A DNA stretch of 64,000 bases, taken from the NCBI RefSeq assembly GCF_900155385.1, contig NZ_LT699745.1:1130946-1194945 (forward strand), written 5' to 3'. Below the pieces are notes generated by a model that was not told the origin of the DNA, searched no databases, and saw only the letters and a program-made list of their open reading frames with translations. This DNA is from Vreelandella massiliensis. GTDB lineage: Bacteria; Pseudomonadota; Gammaproteobacteria; Pseudomonadales; Halomonadaceae. Below are positions 1-7,946 of the stretch, piece by piece; within the stretch, counting starts at the first letter, position 1; each line of letters begins with the position of its first letter. A program made the translations under genes and the position numbers.

Positions 1-621
1 CGCACGACGCTGCTGTCATTGAATGCTGCGATTGAAGCTGCCCATGCGGGGGAGGCCGGGCGTGGTTTTGCCGTGGTGGCGAAAGAAGTTCGCGCGCTTG
101 CCGCGAGTTCATCGGAAGCGGCGATGACAATTACCCAGAGTATTCATGGCGTACAAGCCTCGGTCGATAGCTATTTCGGACCCGAGATGGAGGCACGGAT
201 CCAAAACGATATTAGTGAAGTGAAGCGGCTAATAAAACAAACCCAGGAGTTAGATGATGGTTATACCGATATGCGGCTTTTCTACCGCATGCTACTGAGC
301 GCTATAACTCATCACCATCAGGGCCTAGCTAAGGAAGTCAACGATGCGCTGGGAAATATCCAGTTTCAGGATGTTACGCGTCAGATAACCGAACGGATTC
401 GCGAAAGTATCTTAAGTCGCAATGACGCCTTAAATGATATTTCTCAAGCGCTTGAAACTCAGGCGTCGCCACCGTGGCATTTGCTGACTGAGCTCAGCGC
501 TGAATATGCCGAGAAAGATGCTTATCACCATTCCCATGCGTCACTGAACGTTAATGAAGGTGCATCCAGTTTTTACAGTGATCATGAACAAAATCGCGGT
601 GCCAAGATAGAGCTATTTTGA
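1..621 (+). CDS. Methyl-accepting chemotaxis protein, C-terminal part (5' truncated by window edge)
   Basis: The reading frame is open from base 1 and enters mid-gene. The first residues read [20 protein letters not shown], followed by [15 protein letters not shown], which is the conserved hairpin-tip region of the MCP signalling domain that contacts CheA and CheW. After the returning helix there is a helical tail of about 150 residues. It contains [10 protein letters not shown] (bases 355-384), a motif resembling the Q-D-x-T-x-Q active site of the CheZ phosphatase. The sensory half lies outside the window, so the ligand is unknown. The gene leads into a CheY-like regulator 66 bases downstream, suggesting one signalling unit. 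The family is certain; the role of the tail is inferred. Confidence 0.93.
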   Translation, partial: RTTLLSLNAAIEAAHAGEAGRGFAVVAKEVRALAASSSEAAMTITQSIHGVQASVDSYFGPEMEARIQNDISEVKRLIKQTQELDDGYTDMRLFYRMLLSAITHHHQGLAKEVNDALGNIQFQDVTRQITERIRESILSRNDALNDISQALETQASPPWHLLTELSAEYAEKDAYHHSHASLNVNEGASSFYSDHEQNRGAKIELF

Positions 622-687
622 GCTTTGAAGTCAGTGTCGGTCACCGCGATAAGATAAACAGTTACAGTACGATGAGCAGGTAATGTT

Positions 688-1074
688 ATGGCCACTATAT
701 TATTAATCGATGATGACGATCAGTTTCGCTATACCGCCAAGCAAATGCTGGAAATCGATAAGCATCGTGTTATTGAAGCCACTGAGGGGCATGAGGCATT
801 AAACATGCTTGAGCAAAATGCACGCAATATCGACATGGTGGTGACCGATATTTGTATGCCGGGCATGGATGGTACCGAATTGATTTTGACACTGCGTAAG
901 CGTTATCCGTCACTTCCCGTGCTGGCTATCTCTGGCGGGCAGCGCACGCTAAACAGTCGCTTTACGCTAGGGTCAGCGCGCATGGCCGGTGCTGAACAAA
1001 CACTGGCTAAACCGGTGAGTTTGGCCGACTTCCGTTCGGCAATACGCACCGGGCTTCAAGCCGGCGCTTCTTAG
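688..1074 (+). CDS. CheY-like single-domain response regulator
   Basis: This 128-residue protein is a lone receiver domain. The acidic pocket is D8-D11, the predicted phospho-acceptor is Asp54 (VVTDICMPGMDG), Ser82 sits at the usual Thr/Ser switch position (LAISGG), and Lys108 is the conserved lysine (LAKP). There is no output domain, so it probably acts by protein-protein contact, either on a flagellar motor or in a phosphorelay. It closely resembles the regulator at 4530-4907, sharing LPVLAISGG and the following RTL. The two bracket three kinase genes, suggesting a duplicated regulator pair. The ATG start at 688 has a weak ribosome site (caggtaa). Confidence 0.93.
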   Translation: MATILLIDDDDQFRYTAKQMLEIDKHRVIEATEGHEALNMLEQNARNIDMVVTDICMPGMDGTELILTLRKRYPSLPVLAISGGQRTLNSRFTLGSARMAGAEQTLAKPVSLADFRSAIRTGLQAGAS

Positions 1075-1110
1075 CGCGCTTCCAACAGTATGTAAACGTG
1101 AGCAGTGAAA

Positions 1111-2232
1111 ATGAATTGCCCCGCCCCTAACGCCCTGAGTTTAGAAAAGCAGTTTTCTCTTCGGGATCTTTTTGACCTCTCTGATGCGCTTGTGGTTACT
1201 ACCGACACAAATTATAGAGTGGTGTACGTCAATCCTGCCTTTTGCGAAATGTCGGGCTATAGCGCATCGGAAGTGATACATAAAACGCCACGATACTGGA
1301 GTAGCGAGTACACCTCGCAAGCAACGCGTCAACGCTTGAACGTAGCGTTACAGCAAAATCGCGCATGGGCAGGTATCTTTGTCAATCAAAGTAAGGATGG
1401 CACGCTATGGCGGGAGCAGCGCACGGTTCAGCCACTTTTTGATAGAGAGCGTAGGGTAACGGGGTATCTTTCAGTGGGCTTTCCGGTTAATGAGTATGAG
1501 CGCCATGTCATGCGTCTCTCGACACTGGAAAGTCAATACACTCTGATCGCGGCGGCTGCGCATGAGCTTAACAACATGCTGGGTGTCGTAACGGGGTTGA
1601 CCGAAGTCAATCAGCTTTTGTTGGCAGAGAGTACCGAAGATTCAGCACTGGCGACTAACCTACAGGCCGTATTGCGTGCTGGTCAGCAGGCTAAAACCCT
1701 AGTCAAGCGTCTGCGTCGGGGAGGCGCAAAAACACAGCCGGTTTACCGAACGCTCGATTTGACGTCACTGTTGAGCGATATGCGCCCGCTTCTCAACAAA
1801 ACACTCCCGCAACGGGTTGATCTTCAGTTTCAGTTGCCCGGCCAAGCATTAAGCGTCACGTTGGACGAGTCGTATCTACTTCTGGCTCTTACTAACCTTT
1901 TAAAAAATGCGGGGGAAGCCACTAGTGAAGTCTCATGGCCGAAAGTGAGGGTGGCCCTTCGGTCAAGCGAGGATGGTAAAGAAGCTGTGTTAAGTGTCCA
2001 GGACAATGGCTGTGGGATGAGCGATGAAGCTAAAGAGCACTTTATGGAACCTTTCGTGAGCACCAAAAAAGCCTCGGGTGGTACCGGGCTTGGCATGTTG
2101 CAAGTCAAAGAGTTGCTTAGTACGCACGGTGGTGAGTTCGATGTGGAAAGCGCATTGGGAGCAGGCACCACGATCACGCTGAGACTGCCGCTAACGACTG
2201 CCATAGTGGGCAAGGACGGGAGCACTGCATGA
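1111..2232 (+). CDS. PAS-domain sensor histidine kinase (kinase 1)
   Basis: The product has about 373 residues. A PAS domain (roughly residues 20-130; VVYVNPAFCEMSGYS) is followed by an H-box AAHELNNMLG with predicted phospho-histidine His151. The HATPase domain has N-box TNLLKNAGEA, G1 DNGCGMS and G2 GGTGLGM. No membrane segments are visible, so it is probably cytosolic. The H-x-x-NN-x-L H-box is the type common in hybrid kinases. The ATG at 1111 was chosen because gtgag lies 8 bases upstream; a GTG at 1105 is the alternative. The stop overlaps the next kinase's start by four bases, implying translational coupling. The PAS shows no LOV-type flavin cysteine motif, so its ligand is unknown. 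Confidence 0.9.
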   Translation: MNCPAPNALSLEKQFSLRDLFDLSDALVVTTDTNYRVVYVNPAFCEMSGYSASEVIHKTPRYWSSEYTSQATRQRLNVALQQNRAWAGIFVNQSKDGTLWREQRTVQPLFDRERRVTGYLSVGFPVNEYERHVMRLSTLESQYTLIAAAAHELNNMLGVVTGLTEVNQLLLAESTEDSALATNLQAVLRAGQQAKTLVKRLRRGGAKTQPVYRTLDLTSLLSDMRPLLNKTLPQRVDLQFQLPGQALSVTLDESYLLLALTNLLKNAGEATSEVSWPKVRVALRSSEDGKEAVLSVQDNGCGMSDEAKEHFMEPFVSTKKASGGTGLGMLQVKELLSTHGGEFDVESALGAGTTITLRLPLTTAIVGKDGSTA

Positions 2233-3389
2233 ATCAAGTTGTAGTGCCTACTGATCAGTCAGTGACCGCAGCGCCCTTAGCACCAGATGTCTTATTGGGC
2301 TTGGTAGAACAGCTTTTTGGCCACTCTCCATTGCGGGTGATGGTAACCGATGCTGAATTTCATGTTATCTATGCCAATCTCACCAGCTGTGAACACTTCG
2401 GTTATTCACAGGAAGAGTTGAAGGCGCTGGCGCCGAATCAGTGGCGAATAGAGCCTAAGCCTTGCCAACTTTTTGCTTCTTTAAAAGGAGCACTATCCAA
2501 GGGGCAGTATGCAGTCAAGCGTCTTAATCACTGCCGTCCCGATGGTCGCTTTTGGCAAGAGGAGCGACTGTGGCTCCCGCTTATGGCGGTACCTGATAAC
2601 AAGAAGCGAGGCCCCAGTTGGGTACTCAGCATTGGCTGGGATATTGATCAGCGTTTGGCTGCCGAAACTCGGGCTATGCGCAGCGAAAGCATGCGTTCCA
2701 TGCTCCACCTAATGGCGGGCTTGTCGCATGAGTTTAATAACTTGTTGGGCAGTATTAATGGTTTGGCGGAGTTGAATCTAATGCTGCTTAACAAAGAGCA
2801 CCCGGCGCATACAAACTCACGACAAATGCAACTAGCGGGCGAGCGAGCGGCGGCACTAATCGACGATATGGCCTTATGTGCTGGTAGTGTCACGCTCGAT
2901 TACCAGCGCTGCGACCCTAAAGCGTTAATGCTGAAAGCGCTGCAGCGTGCTCTTTCCAGTGTCACCATGCATCCTGAAACACGGTTGTCATTTGAAGCGT
3001 CACCGAGCTGCGTCACCGTAGATATCGCCTTGGTGAAAAAATCCTTGGTAGAGTTAATCGAAAACGCTTTGCATGCCATGGAGTCAAGCCCCTCGCCGTG
3101 CCTCTGGCTGGAAGTGGGGCGCGCTCAACTATCGGAAGGTACAACGGCCTTGAAGCTACGCGTGGGAGATAACGGCGTGGGGATGAACCAGCACACGCAG
3201 ACGCGCGTATTCGACTCCTTCTTTACCACGAAACCGCCAGGAAAGGGGCGCGGGTTAGGCTTAGTAATGGTGAATGCCTGCGCGGTTCAGCACGGTGGGG
3301 AGGTGCGTATGACCAGTGTGCCAGGTGAGGGAACTGAGGTGGCGCTGCTATTGCCCTTAACGCTTACCTCGGGCGATATTGATCAATGA
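2229..3389 (+). CDS. PAS-domain sensor histidine kinase (kinase 2)
   Basis: This 386-residue product has the same architecture as the preceding kinase. A PAS domain covers about residues 30-145 (VIYANLTSCEHFGYS) and the H-box LSHEFNNLLG has predicted phospho-histidine His167. The HATPase has N-box ELIENALHAM, G1 GDNGVGMN and G2 GRGLGLVM. No transmembrane segments are seen. It begins inside the stop codon of kinase 1 and ends inside the start of the receiver-kinase, so the three genes form a tightly coupled cassette. Shared domain order suggests origin by duplication with kinase 1, followed by divergence. The signal sensed is unknown. Confidence 0.9.
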   Translation: MNQVVVPTDQSVTAAPLAPDVLLGLVEQLFGHSPLRVMVTDAEFHVIYANLTSCEHFGYSQEELKALAPNQWRIEPKPCQLFASLKGALSKGQYAVKRLNHCRPDGRFWQEERLWLPLMAVPDNKKRGPSWVLSIGWDIDQRLAAETRAMRSESMRSMLHLMAGLSHEFNNLLGSINGLAELNLMLLNKEHPAHTNSRQMQLAGERAAALIDDMALCAGSVTLDYQRCDPKALMLKALQRALSSVTMHPETRLSFEASPSCVTVDIALVKKSLVELIENALHAMESSPSPCLWLEVGRAQLSEGTTALKLRVGDNGVGMNQHTQTRVFDSFFTTKPPGKGRGLGLVMVNACAVQHGGEVRMTSVPGEGTEVALLLPLTLTSGDIDQ

Positions 3390-4468
3390 GGACTGAAGCG
3401 CCTTTAACCCTGTTAAGTGTCGAAGATGACTCCATACAGCAACAACTGATCTGTCGTATGCTGGAGCGCCAAGGTTATTGTGTTGTCACCGCTGGAAGTG
3501 CAGAGCAAGGATTGGAAATGCTGGTGCGACAGCCAGTTGACCTTATCCTCATGGATGTCAATTTGCCGGGAATGGATGGTTACACTGCCACCCAGTGGCT
3601 CAGAGCACGCGAAAAGGCACAAGGTAAAGCGCAGTGGCATCCGGTGATTATCATTACCGCCAGCGATACGCCAGATGATTGGCGGCGCGCTAGTGAGTGT
3701 GGTGCAGATGACTACTTGACCAAACCACTCAAGCCGCACCAGCTGGCCGCTAAGGTGGCTATTATGATGCGCCTTTACTCTAGCTATCAGGAGCTTAAGC
3801 ACACACGCAAAATGCGTGCTCTGGGCCAAATGGCAGCAGGAGTCGCGCATGACTTCAATAATATTCTGCAAACGATCGATGGTAATGCCGAGATGTTGGC
3901 GGAAGACGCCGCTGGGAATTCCCTGCTACAAGAAAGTATCGAGGAAATTCAGCGAGCTGGGCGCCGAGGAAAGCGTCTTATTGATGAAATGCTACTCTAC
4001 GTCAGCGAAGCTCCCCCTATTCTGGAGCCACTGGACTTGGCTTCATGGCTAGCGGAATATGCCGACGAACTGCAGCATCAGCTACCATCTGCTGTGTCGC
4101 TGCACGTATCGCTGCCTGCCCATCCTTGGGTGCGTGGAAATGCCGGACAGCTTGAGCGAGTGCTCGACAACCTTTGCGGCAATGCGATCAAGGCCATAAA
4201 AGCTACCGGTCATTTGACACTTGAGACATGGCAAGGGCGTAAGTACGGCGGTATTTGCGTGACAGACAGCGGTGAGGGTATTGCGCCTGATGACTTGGAG
4301 ACCATTTTTGATCCCTTTTTTACTACCCGTGATGTGAATGAAGGTACTGGGCTCGGATTGGCCGTGGTTGAGAGTATTATTCAACGCCATGGTGGACGCA
4401 TAAGCGTTGAGAGCCAACTAGGAGAGGGCACAACATTCACTTTGAGTTTTCCCCTAACCACCTATTGA
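3386..4468 (+). CDS. Receiver-histidine kinase fusion (REC-HisKA-HATPase)
   Basis: This 360-residue protein has an N-terminal receiver (acidic pair E13-D14-D15, phospho-acceptor Asp57 in LILMDVNLPGMDG, Lys113 in YLTKPL). A kinase core follows: H-box GVAHDFNNIL with His155, N-box DNLCGNAIKA, G1 DSGEGI, G2 GTGLGLAV. Having REC ahead of the kinase means its activity can be gated by phosphorylation, for example by the two upstream PAS kinases, and it can then phosphorylate a CheY-like partner. It overlaps kinase 2 by four bases. No membrane or PAS segment is visible. The phosphorelay order is inferred from architecture and coupling only. Confidence 0.92.
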   Translation: MRTEAPLTLLSVEDDSIQQQLICRMLERQGYCVVTAGSAEQGLEMLVRQPVDLILMDVNLPGMDGYTATQWLRAREKAQGKAQWHPVIIITASDTPDDWRRASECGADDYLTKPLKPHQLAAKVAIMMRLYSSYQELKHTRKMRALGQMAAGVAHDFNNILQTIDGNAEMLAEDAAGNSLLQESIEEIQRAGRRGKRLIDEMLLYVSEAPPILEPLDLASWLAEYADELQHQLPSAVSLHVSLPAHPWVRGNAGQLERVLDNLCGNAIKAIKATGHLTLETWQGRKYGGICVTDSGEGIAPDDLETIFDPFFTTRDVNEGTGLGLAVVESIIQRHGGRISVESQLGEGTTFTLSFPLTTY

Positions 4469-4529
4469 ATAGGGTTGTTTTCTACCCGGACAGCACAAGG
4501 TTATGTCTTACTAGAGGAATAAAAGAGCG

Positions 4530-4907
4530 ATGACAACCATTTTGGTCATTGACGATGATAGCTCGGTACGCAGCATGCTTTCACGAATGCTTGAGCGCCA
4601 GAATTACCGCGTGCTGACAGCAGAGAGTGTCGATGAGGGGCTGGAAATGCTCCAGCAGTATCGCGATATTGCACTGGTGATTACCGATATTGTGATGCCC
4701 GGTCGTACCGGCGTAGAAGGAGTAGTGGCGTTTCACCAACGCTATCCTGACCTTCCCGTATTAGCCATTTCTGGCGGTAGCCGAACCCTTTCAAAAGAGT
4801 TTTCGCTAGATTCCGCTAAGCTTGCTGGTGCGAACGCCCTTCTACCAAAACCTTTTACGCAAGAAAATTTGTTGGAGGCTATATCACGGTTAGTTACTGA
4901 AAGTTGA
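4530..4907 (+). CDS. CheY-like single-domain response regulator
   Basis: This 125-residue lone receiver has acidic pocket D8-D10, predicted phospho-acceptor Asp53 (VITDIVMPGRTG), a serine at the switch position (LAISGG) and the conserved lysine in LPKPF. It closely resembles the regulator at 688-1074, so the cluster carries two paralogous CheY-like outputs around three kinases. The start is supported by agaggaat 12 bases upstream of the ATG. It is the last gene before the roughly 300-base gap that precedes the photoactive yellow protein gene. Whether it signals to the flagellar motor cannot be told from sequence. Confidence 0.93.
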   Translation: MTTILVIDDDSSVRSMLSRMLERQNYRVLTAESVDEGLEMLQQYRDIALVITDIVMPGRTGVEGVVAFHQRYPDLPVLAISGGSRTLSKEFSLDSAKLAGANALLPKPFTQENLLEAISRLVTES

Positions 4908-5213
4908 CGGCTGATGGGGAAGCAAGTCGATCAGCTTATAATCACTGGCCTGTGAAAATAAAAAGTGTTTGTGCCGTCGGTTCGTCGTGCCTTTTTATTT
5001 CGGTTGGTAACAGGCACGACAATAAGATAGCACCACCGAAAGGTTATGCTGTTAAGCGCGATGCTTATTTGCGTGTTGGCAATGCTTTAAGTAACTAAAG
5101 GTTATAAATAGTGATGTTGCGTCACTCCGGCGATAAAGGTATTTTAGTTCTCTGGTGGCCCGCATTGTCCCAAGCACTTGGTATACAAGCACTTAATATA
5201 AGGGAGCTTTATC
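4908..5213. other. Regulatory gap upstream of the PYP gene
   Basis: These 306 bases contain no convincing gene. Two visible structures are: an inverted repeat with 9-bp arms (4984-4992 and 5012-5020, gtcgtgcct/aggcacgac, 19-base loop, no following T-run), and a 9-bp direct repeat caagcactt at 5171-5179 and 5186-5194. The direct repeat has a 15-base period and lies immediately before the PYP ribosome site (agggag, 5201-5206). Both could be operator sites. No good -35/-10 pair could be assigned. Confidence 0.5.
5171..5194. repeat. Tandem 9-bp direct repeat before PYP
   Basis: The 9-mer caagcactt occurs twice with a 6-base spacer (5171-5179, 5186-5194), just upstream of the PYP ribosome-binding site. 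The 15-base period and position fit a repressor or activator half-site pair, but this is inference. Confidence 0.5.
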
Positions 5214-5591
5214 ATGGAAGCAGTGCGATTTGGTAGCGATGACATCGAGAATATGCTGGCCTCGTTGGGTGACGATAGATTAGATGAACTCGCCTTTGGT
5301 GCTATTAAGCTCGACAAAAATGGCAAGATTTTGAAGTATAACGCTGTTGAAGGCTGTATTACTGGACGAGATCCTCAAAGCGTAATTGGAAAAAACTTCT
5401 TTAAGGAGGTAGCGCCATGCACTCAAGGGGGAATGTTTGAAGGGAGTTTTAAAGAAGGAGTTGAGCGAGGCGATCTCAACACAATACTTGAGTATGTATT
5501 TGATTATCAAATGCAACCGACTAAAGTGAAAGTGCATATGAAAAAAGCGATTTCTGGCGAAAGTTATTGGATATTTGTCAAGCGGGTTTGA
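5214..5591 (+). CDS. pyp: Photoactive yellow protein (PYP), blue-light photoreceptor
   Basis: This 125-residue protein has the same length as Halorhodospira halophila PYP and can be aligned with it by eye without gaps. The family's key residues fall at the canonical numbers: Tyr42 and Glu46 (hydrogen bonds to the chromophore phenolate), Thr50, Arg52 and Cys69 (the thioester site for p-coumaric acid, in EVAPCTQ). Known PYPs are cytosolic PAS-fold photoreceptors with a blue-light photocycle, linked to negative phototaxis in Halorhodospira. The start has a good ribosome site (agggag). The gene is visibly AT-richer than the core genes further right, hinting at horizontal acquisition. No tyrosine ammonia-lyase or coumarate-CoA ligase gene is present in the window, so chromophore synthesis would have to be encoded elsewhere. 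Confidence 0.97.
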   Translation: MEAVRFGSDDIENMLASLGDDRLDELAFGAIKLDKNGKILKYNAVEGCITGRDPQSVIGKNFFKEVAPCTQGGMFEGSFKEGVERGDLNTILEYVFDYQMQPTKVKVHMKKAISGESYWIFVKRV

Positions 5592-5997
5592 TGAAGCAGT
5601 AAAGCTGGCTTTAATGTTAAGAAACGGATTTTTCTTAATATTTTTAAAGGTTAGCGTATTCTTGTGGCTAGCTTGAGAACGGGGCTCACCTGTCAAGAAA
5701 CGCTTCATCGATACCTCCCACGACCTGTCATGAGTAGAGTATAGCGACAGCTACGTTTTCATACAGCCTCGGCCGTAACGGTAATCTGAAGAATACGGAA
5801 ATGACATTTGAGAAGACCGAGGCCTCAACTTCTCTCGTACGCTAAAGGCGCGTATTCTTTTTAATTCCAATACCTGAATTCAAGCAATAAGCGCAGCACC
5901 TGCGGTATCCAGGGTTACTGAGCACTCCCCTAGGAACACTTGTGCAGTATCCGGTGCCCTAGGGCTTCCGCCGTCGCAATTAGAGCTGATTCAATAA
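5592..5997. other. Gene-free region between PYP and the LysR gene
   Basis: About 400 AT-rich bases contain no supportable gene. The left end holds a probable terminator for PYP (5617-5645). The remainder shows only short weak dyads and no ribosome-site-plus-ORF combination. Confidence 0.6.
5617..5645 (+). terminator. Probable rho-independent terminator of PYP
   Basis: An 8-bp AT-rich stem (5617-5624 with 5631-5638) around a 6-base loop is followed by tatttttaaa. The stem is weak, so confidence is moderate. Confidence 0.45.
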
Positions 5998-6873
5998 TTA
6001 TTGTTTGAATTCAGGGCACGCAATGGCGCTATGGTCGGAAACAACCTCTTCCAACGCTTGGCAAAATGCTTGAAACGCTTCACTGGAATGCCCGGGGCGT
6101 TGGTGAAGCTCTATTTCCACATGGCCTAAATCAGGCAAACCATCAGCTTCTGTCACGATGCGACAGCCTGGCGGTAAACTTCGTGGGGTTTTAACAGTTA
6201 GTGCAAGCCCATTTTGTACTGGAATATTAATGCCTGTTGGTGATTGGCTGACGTAACGAAGCTTCCAGCGTTTCTCTTCGCGTCCAAGCGCTGAAAGAGC
6301 ATGCGCTCTAAAAATGCACCCTTCAGGGTTTAAGGCAAGAGGGAGCGTTGGCCATTGTGCCAGCGACGCGTGTTCTGCGATGACCCAGACCATGGGCTCC
6401 CAACCGAGTAACTGCCCTGATTGGGTAGGCTTATGTCTCACTGATAGCACAACATCCAGCAACCCTTCTTGGAAGCGCTTCACTAGCGTATCGCTGATAT
6501 CGCACTGAACCTCAAGCTGAATATGGGGAAACTGTGCTGAAAAACGTGGCAGTAGATCCGGCAAGTAGGTAGCTGCTTGTTCTTCGGAAGTGCCTAGCCG
6601 AATGATTTCGCCATGTGCTTCCCCCTTTAGTAAGCCTTTGGCTTCATCTTCCAACTTGAGCATGTGGCGTGCGTAGGGTAGCAAACGCTCTCCAGCGGCG
6701 GTCAGCAACACACTGCGACTGGTGCGCTCAAAGAGGGGCTGTCGCATCTGATCTTCAAGGCGTTTTATTTGTAGGCTCATCGCGGACTGGGTGCGATGCA
6801 GCACCTTGCCAGCGGCGCTAAACCCCTGGCATTCCGACACGGTGACAAAGGCGCGAAGTAAATCTGTATCCAT
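5998..6873 (-). CDS. LysR-family transcriptional regulator
   Basis: This 291-residue protein has an N-terminal winged helix-turn-helix (residues 1-60; LRAFVTVSECQGFSAAGKVL, then QSAMSLQIKRLE), typical of LysR regulators, and a C-terminal LysR-substrate domain from about residue 90. It is transcribed divergently from the dioxygenase gene at 7011, with 137 bases between them, the usual arrangement for a LysR protein controlling its neighbour. The likely target is therefore the dioxygenase/M24/dehydrogenase operon, with an inducer related to that pathway's substrate. The effector is unknown. Confidence 0.92.
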   Translation of the reverse strand: MDTDLLRAFVTVSECQGFSAAGKVLHRTQSAMSLQIKRLEDQMRQPLFERTSRSVLLTAAGERLLPYARHMLKLEDEAKGLLKGEAHGEIIRLGTSEEQAATYLPDLLPRFSAQFPHIQLEVQCDISDTLVKRFQEGLLDVVLSVRHKPTQSGQLLGWEPMVWVIAEHASLAQWPTLPLALNPEGCIFRAHALSALGREEKRWKLRYVSQSPTGINIPVQNGLALTVKTPRSLPPGCRIVTEADGLPDLGHVEIELHQRPGHSSEAFQAFCQALEEVVSDHSAIACPEFKQ

Positions 6874-7010
6874 AAAGTATGAGCCTTTTAAATGGGTCGT
6901 ATCTTAACTATTCATTTCTATTATGAAGTGCCTGTCACTACCCTGTCCAAAACGTAATTCAACGTGACCCGGTTCAACACAATATTCGTTAACGCGACAG
7001 GAGTACTTTC

Positions 7011-7892
7011 ATGCAAGTGAGCGCGGTTTCTTCATCGGCGAATGCATTAGATGGCCTTATCGATCTCGAAGCGTATCCCCTCAATGCATTGGATAGCGAA
7101 ACTGGGACGGCGTTAATCGCACAATGCCGCCGTCAGTTAGAGGAAGACGGTTGCGTCGTACTTAAAAACTTTGTGCCCAAGGCAGCGTTAGCACGACTTG
7201 AGCGTGAAACAGAGCGGCTGTCGCCCGATGCGCACTACAACCAAACCGAGACGAACCCTTATAACAGCGAAGGAGACCCTTCACTGCCCGCTACGCATCC
7301 CAAAAATCGCTTTGATGATCGCACAAATGGTTTTGTTGCCGGGGATCGTATCGGTCGAGACACGATTATCCGCCAGGTATACGAGAACCCCGAATTTCAG
7401 CGCTTTATCGGAGCGGTGGTCGGTATGGAGGAAATTCACCAGTACGCTGATCCGCTGGCAGACCTAGTGGTCAACGTGTTGCGCGAAGGTTGTCAGCACC
7501 CTTGGCACTACGACACCAACGAGTTCATTGTCACGATGATGACGCGGCAATCGCATGGGGGAGGGCGTTTCGAGTACGCCCCGGGTATTCGTAGCCCCGA
7601 AGGTGAAAACTTCGACAATGTTGAAAAAGTGATCGACGGGGATCGCTCTCAGCTTAAAGCTCTAGATCTTCAACCTGGGGATTTGCAGGTATTTTTTGGG
7701 CGGTATTCTCTCCACCGCGTCACGCCGGTTGAGGGTGATAAAGAACGCCATACTGTGATCTTTGCCTACGCCAAAGAGCCTGGCTTTGTGGGCCGGCCAG
7801 AACGAGCTGAACGTATTTTTGGCCGCATGGCGCCGGTTCATGAACAAATCCTTAAAGACGGTATGCAACGTAGTGACCGACTCGCGGACTAA
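7011..7892 (+). CDS. Fe(II)/2-oxoglutarate-dependent dioxygenase (ArpA/PhyH-like)
   Basis: This 293-residue protein carries the facial triad of non-haem Fe(II)/2OG oxygenases: H166-x-D168 in HPWHYDTNEF and the distal His235 in YSLHRVTPV. Arg246 (KERHTV) is suited to bind 2-oxoglutarate. Such enzymes hydroxylate or oxidatively demethylate small molecules. An aggag ribosome site precedes the ATG. It is the first gene of a probable operon with the M24 enzyme (54 bases downstream) and the split dehydrogenase, under the divergent LysR gene. Alternatives are ectoine-hydroxylase-like or betaine-modifying activity; the sequence does not decide the substrate. Confidence 0.85.
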   Translation: MQVSAVSSSANALDGLIDLEAYPLNALDSETGTALIAQCRRQLEEDGCVVLKNFVPKAALARLERETERLSPDAHYNQTETNPYNSEGDPSLPATHPKNRFDDRTNGFVAGDRIGRDTIIRQVYENPEFQRFIGAVVGMEEIHQYADPLADLVVNVLREGCQHPWHYDTNEFIVTMMTRQSHGGGRFEYAPGIRSPEGENFDNVEKVIDGDRSQLKALDLQPGDLQVFFGRYSLHRVTPVEGDKERHTVIFAYAKEPGFVGRPERAERIFGRMAPVHEQILKDGMQRSDRLAD

Positions 7893-7946
7893 GCGTCGTT
7901 TGAACGTTCTTCGCAATTTAAATCCAACCCTGACGCGAGAGACATC

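Noticed and set aside
4904..5098. 64-codon open frame overlapping the end of the CheY-like gene
   Set aside because: It has no ribosome site of quality, no recognisable domain, and runs through the inverted repeat at 4984-5020. It looks like a chance frame in the regulatory gap.
5106..5138. Possible flagellar sigma-28 promoter before pyp (ggcgataa resembling the -10)
   Set aside because: The matching upstream taaa lies 20 rather than 15 bases away and the -10 has a mismatch, so spacing rules it out.
5405..5438. Internal aaggaggt followed by ATG inside the pyp gene
   Set aside because: The ATG is out of frame and stops after seven codons. The Shine-Dalgarno-like string is just the codons for Lys-Glu-Val.
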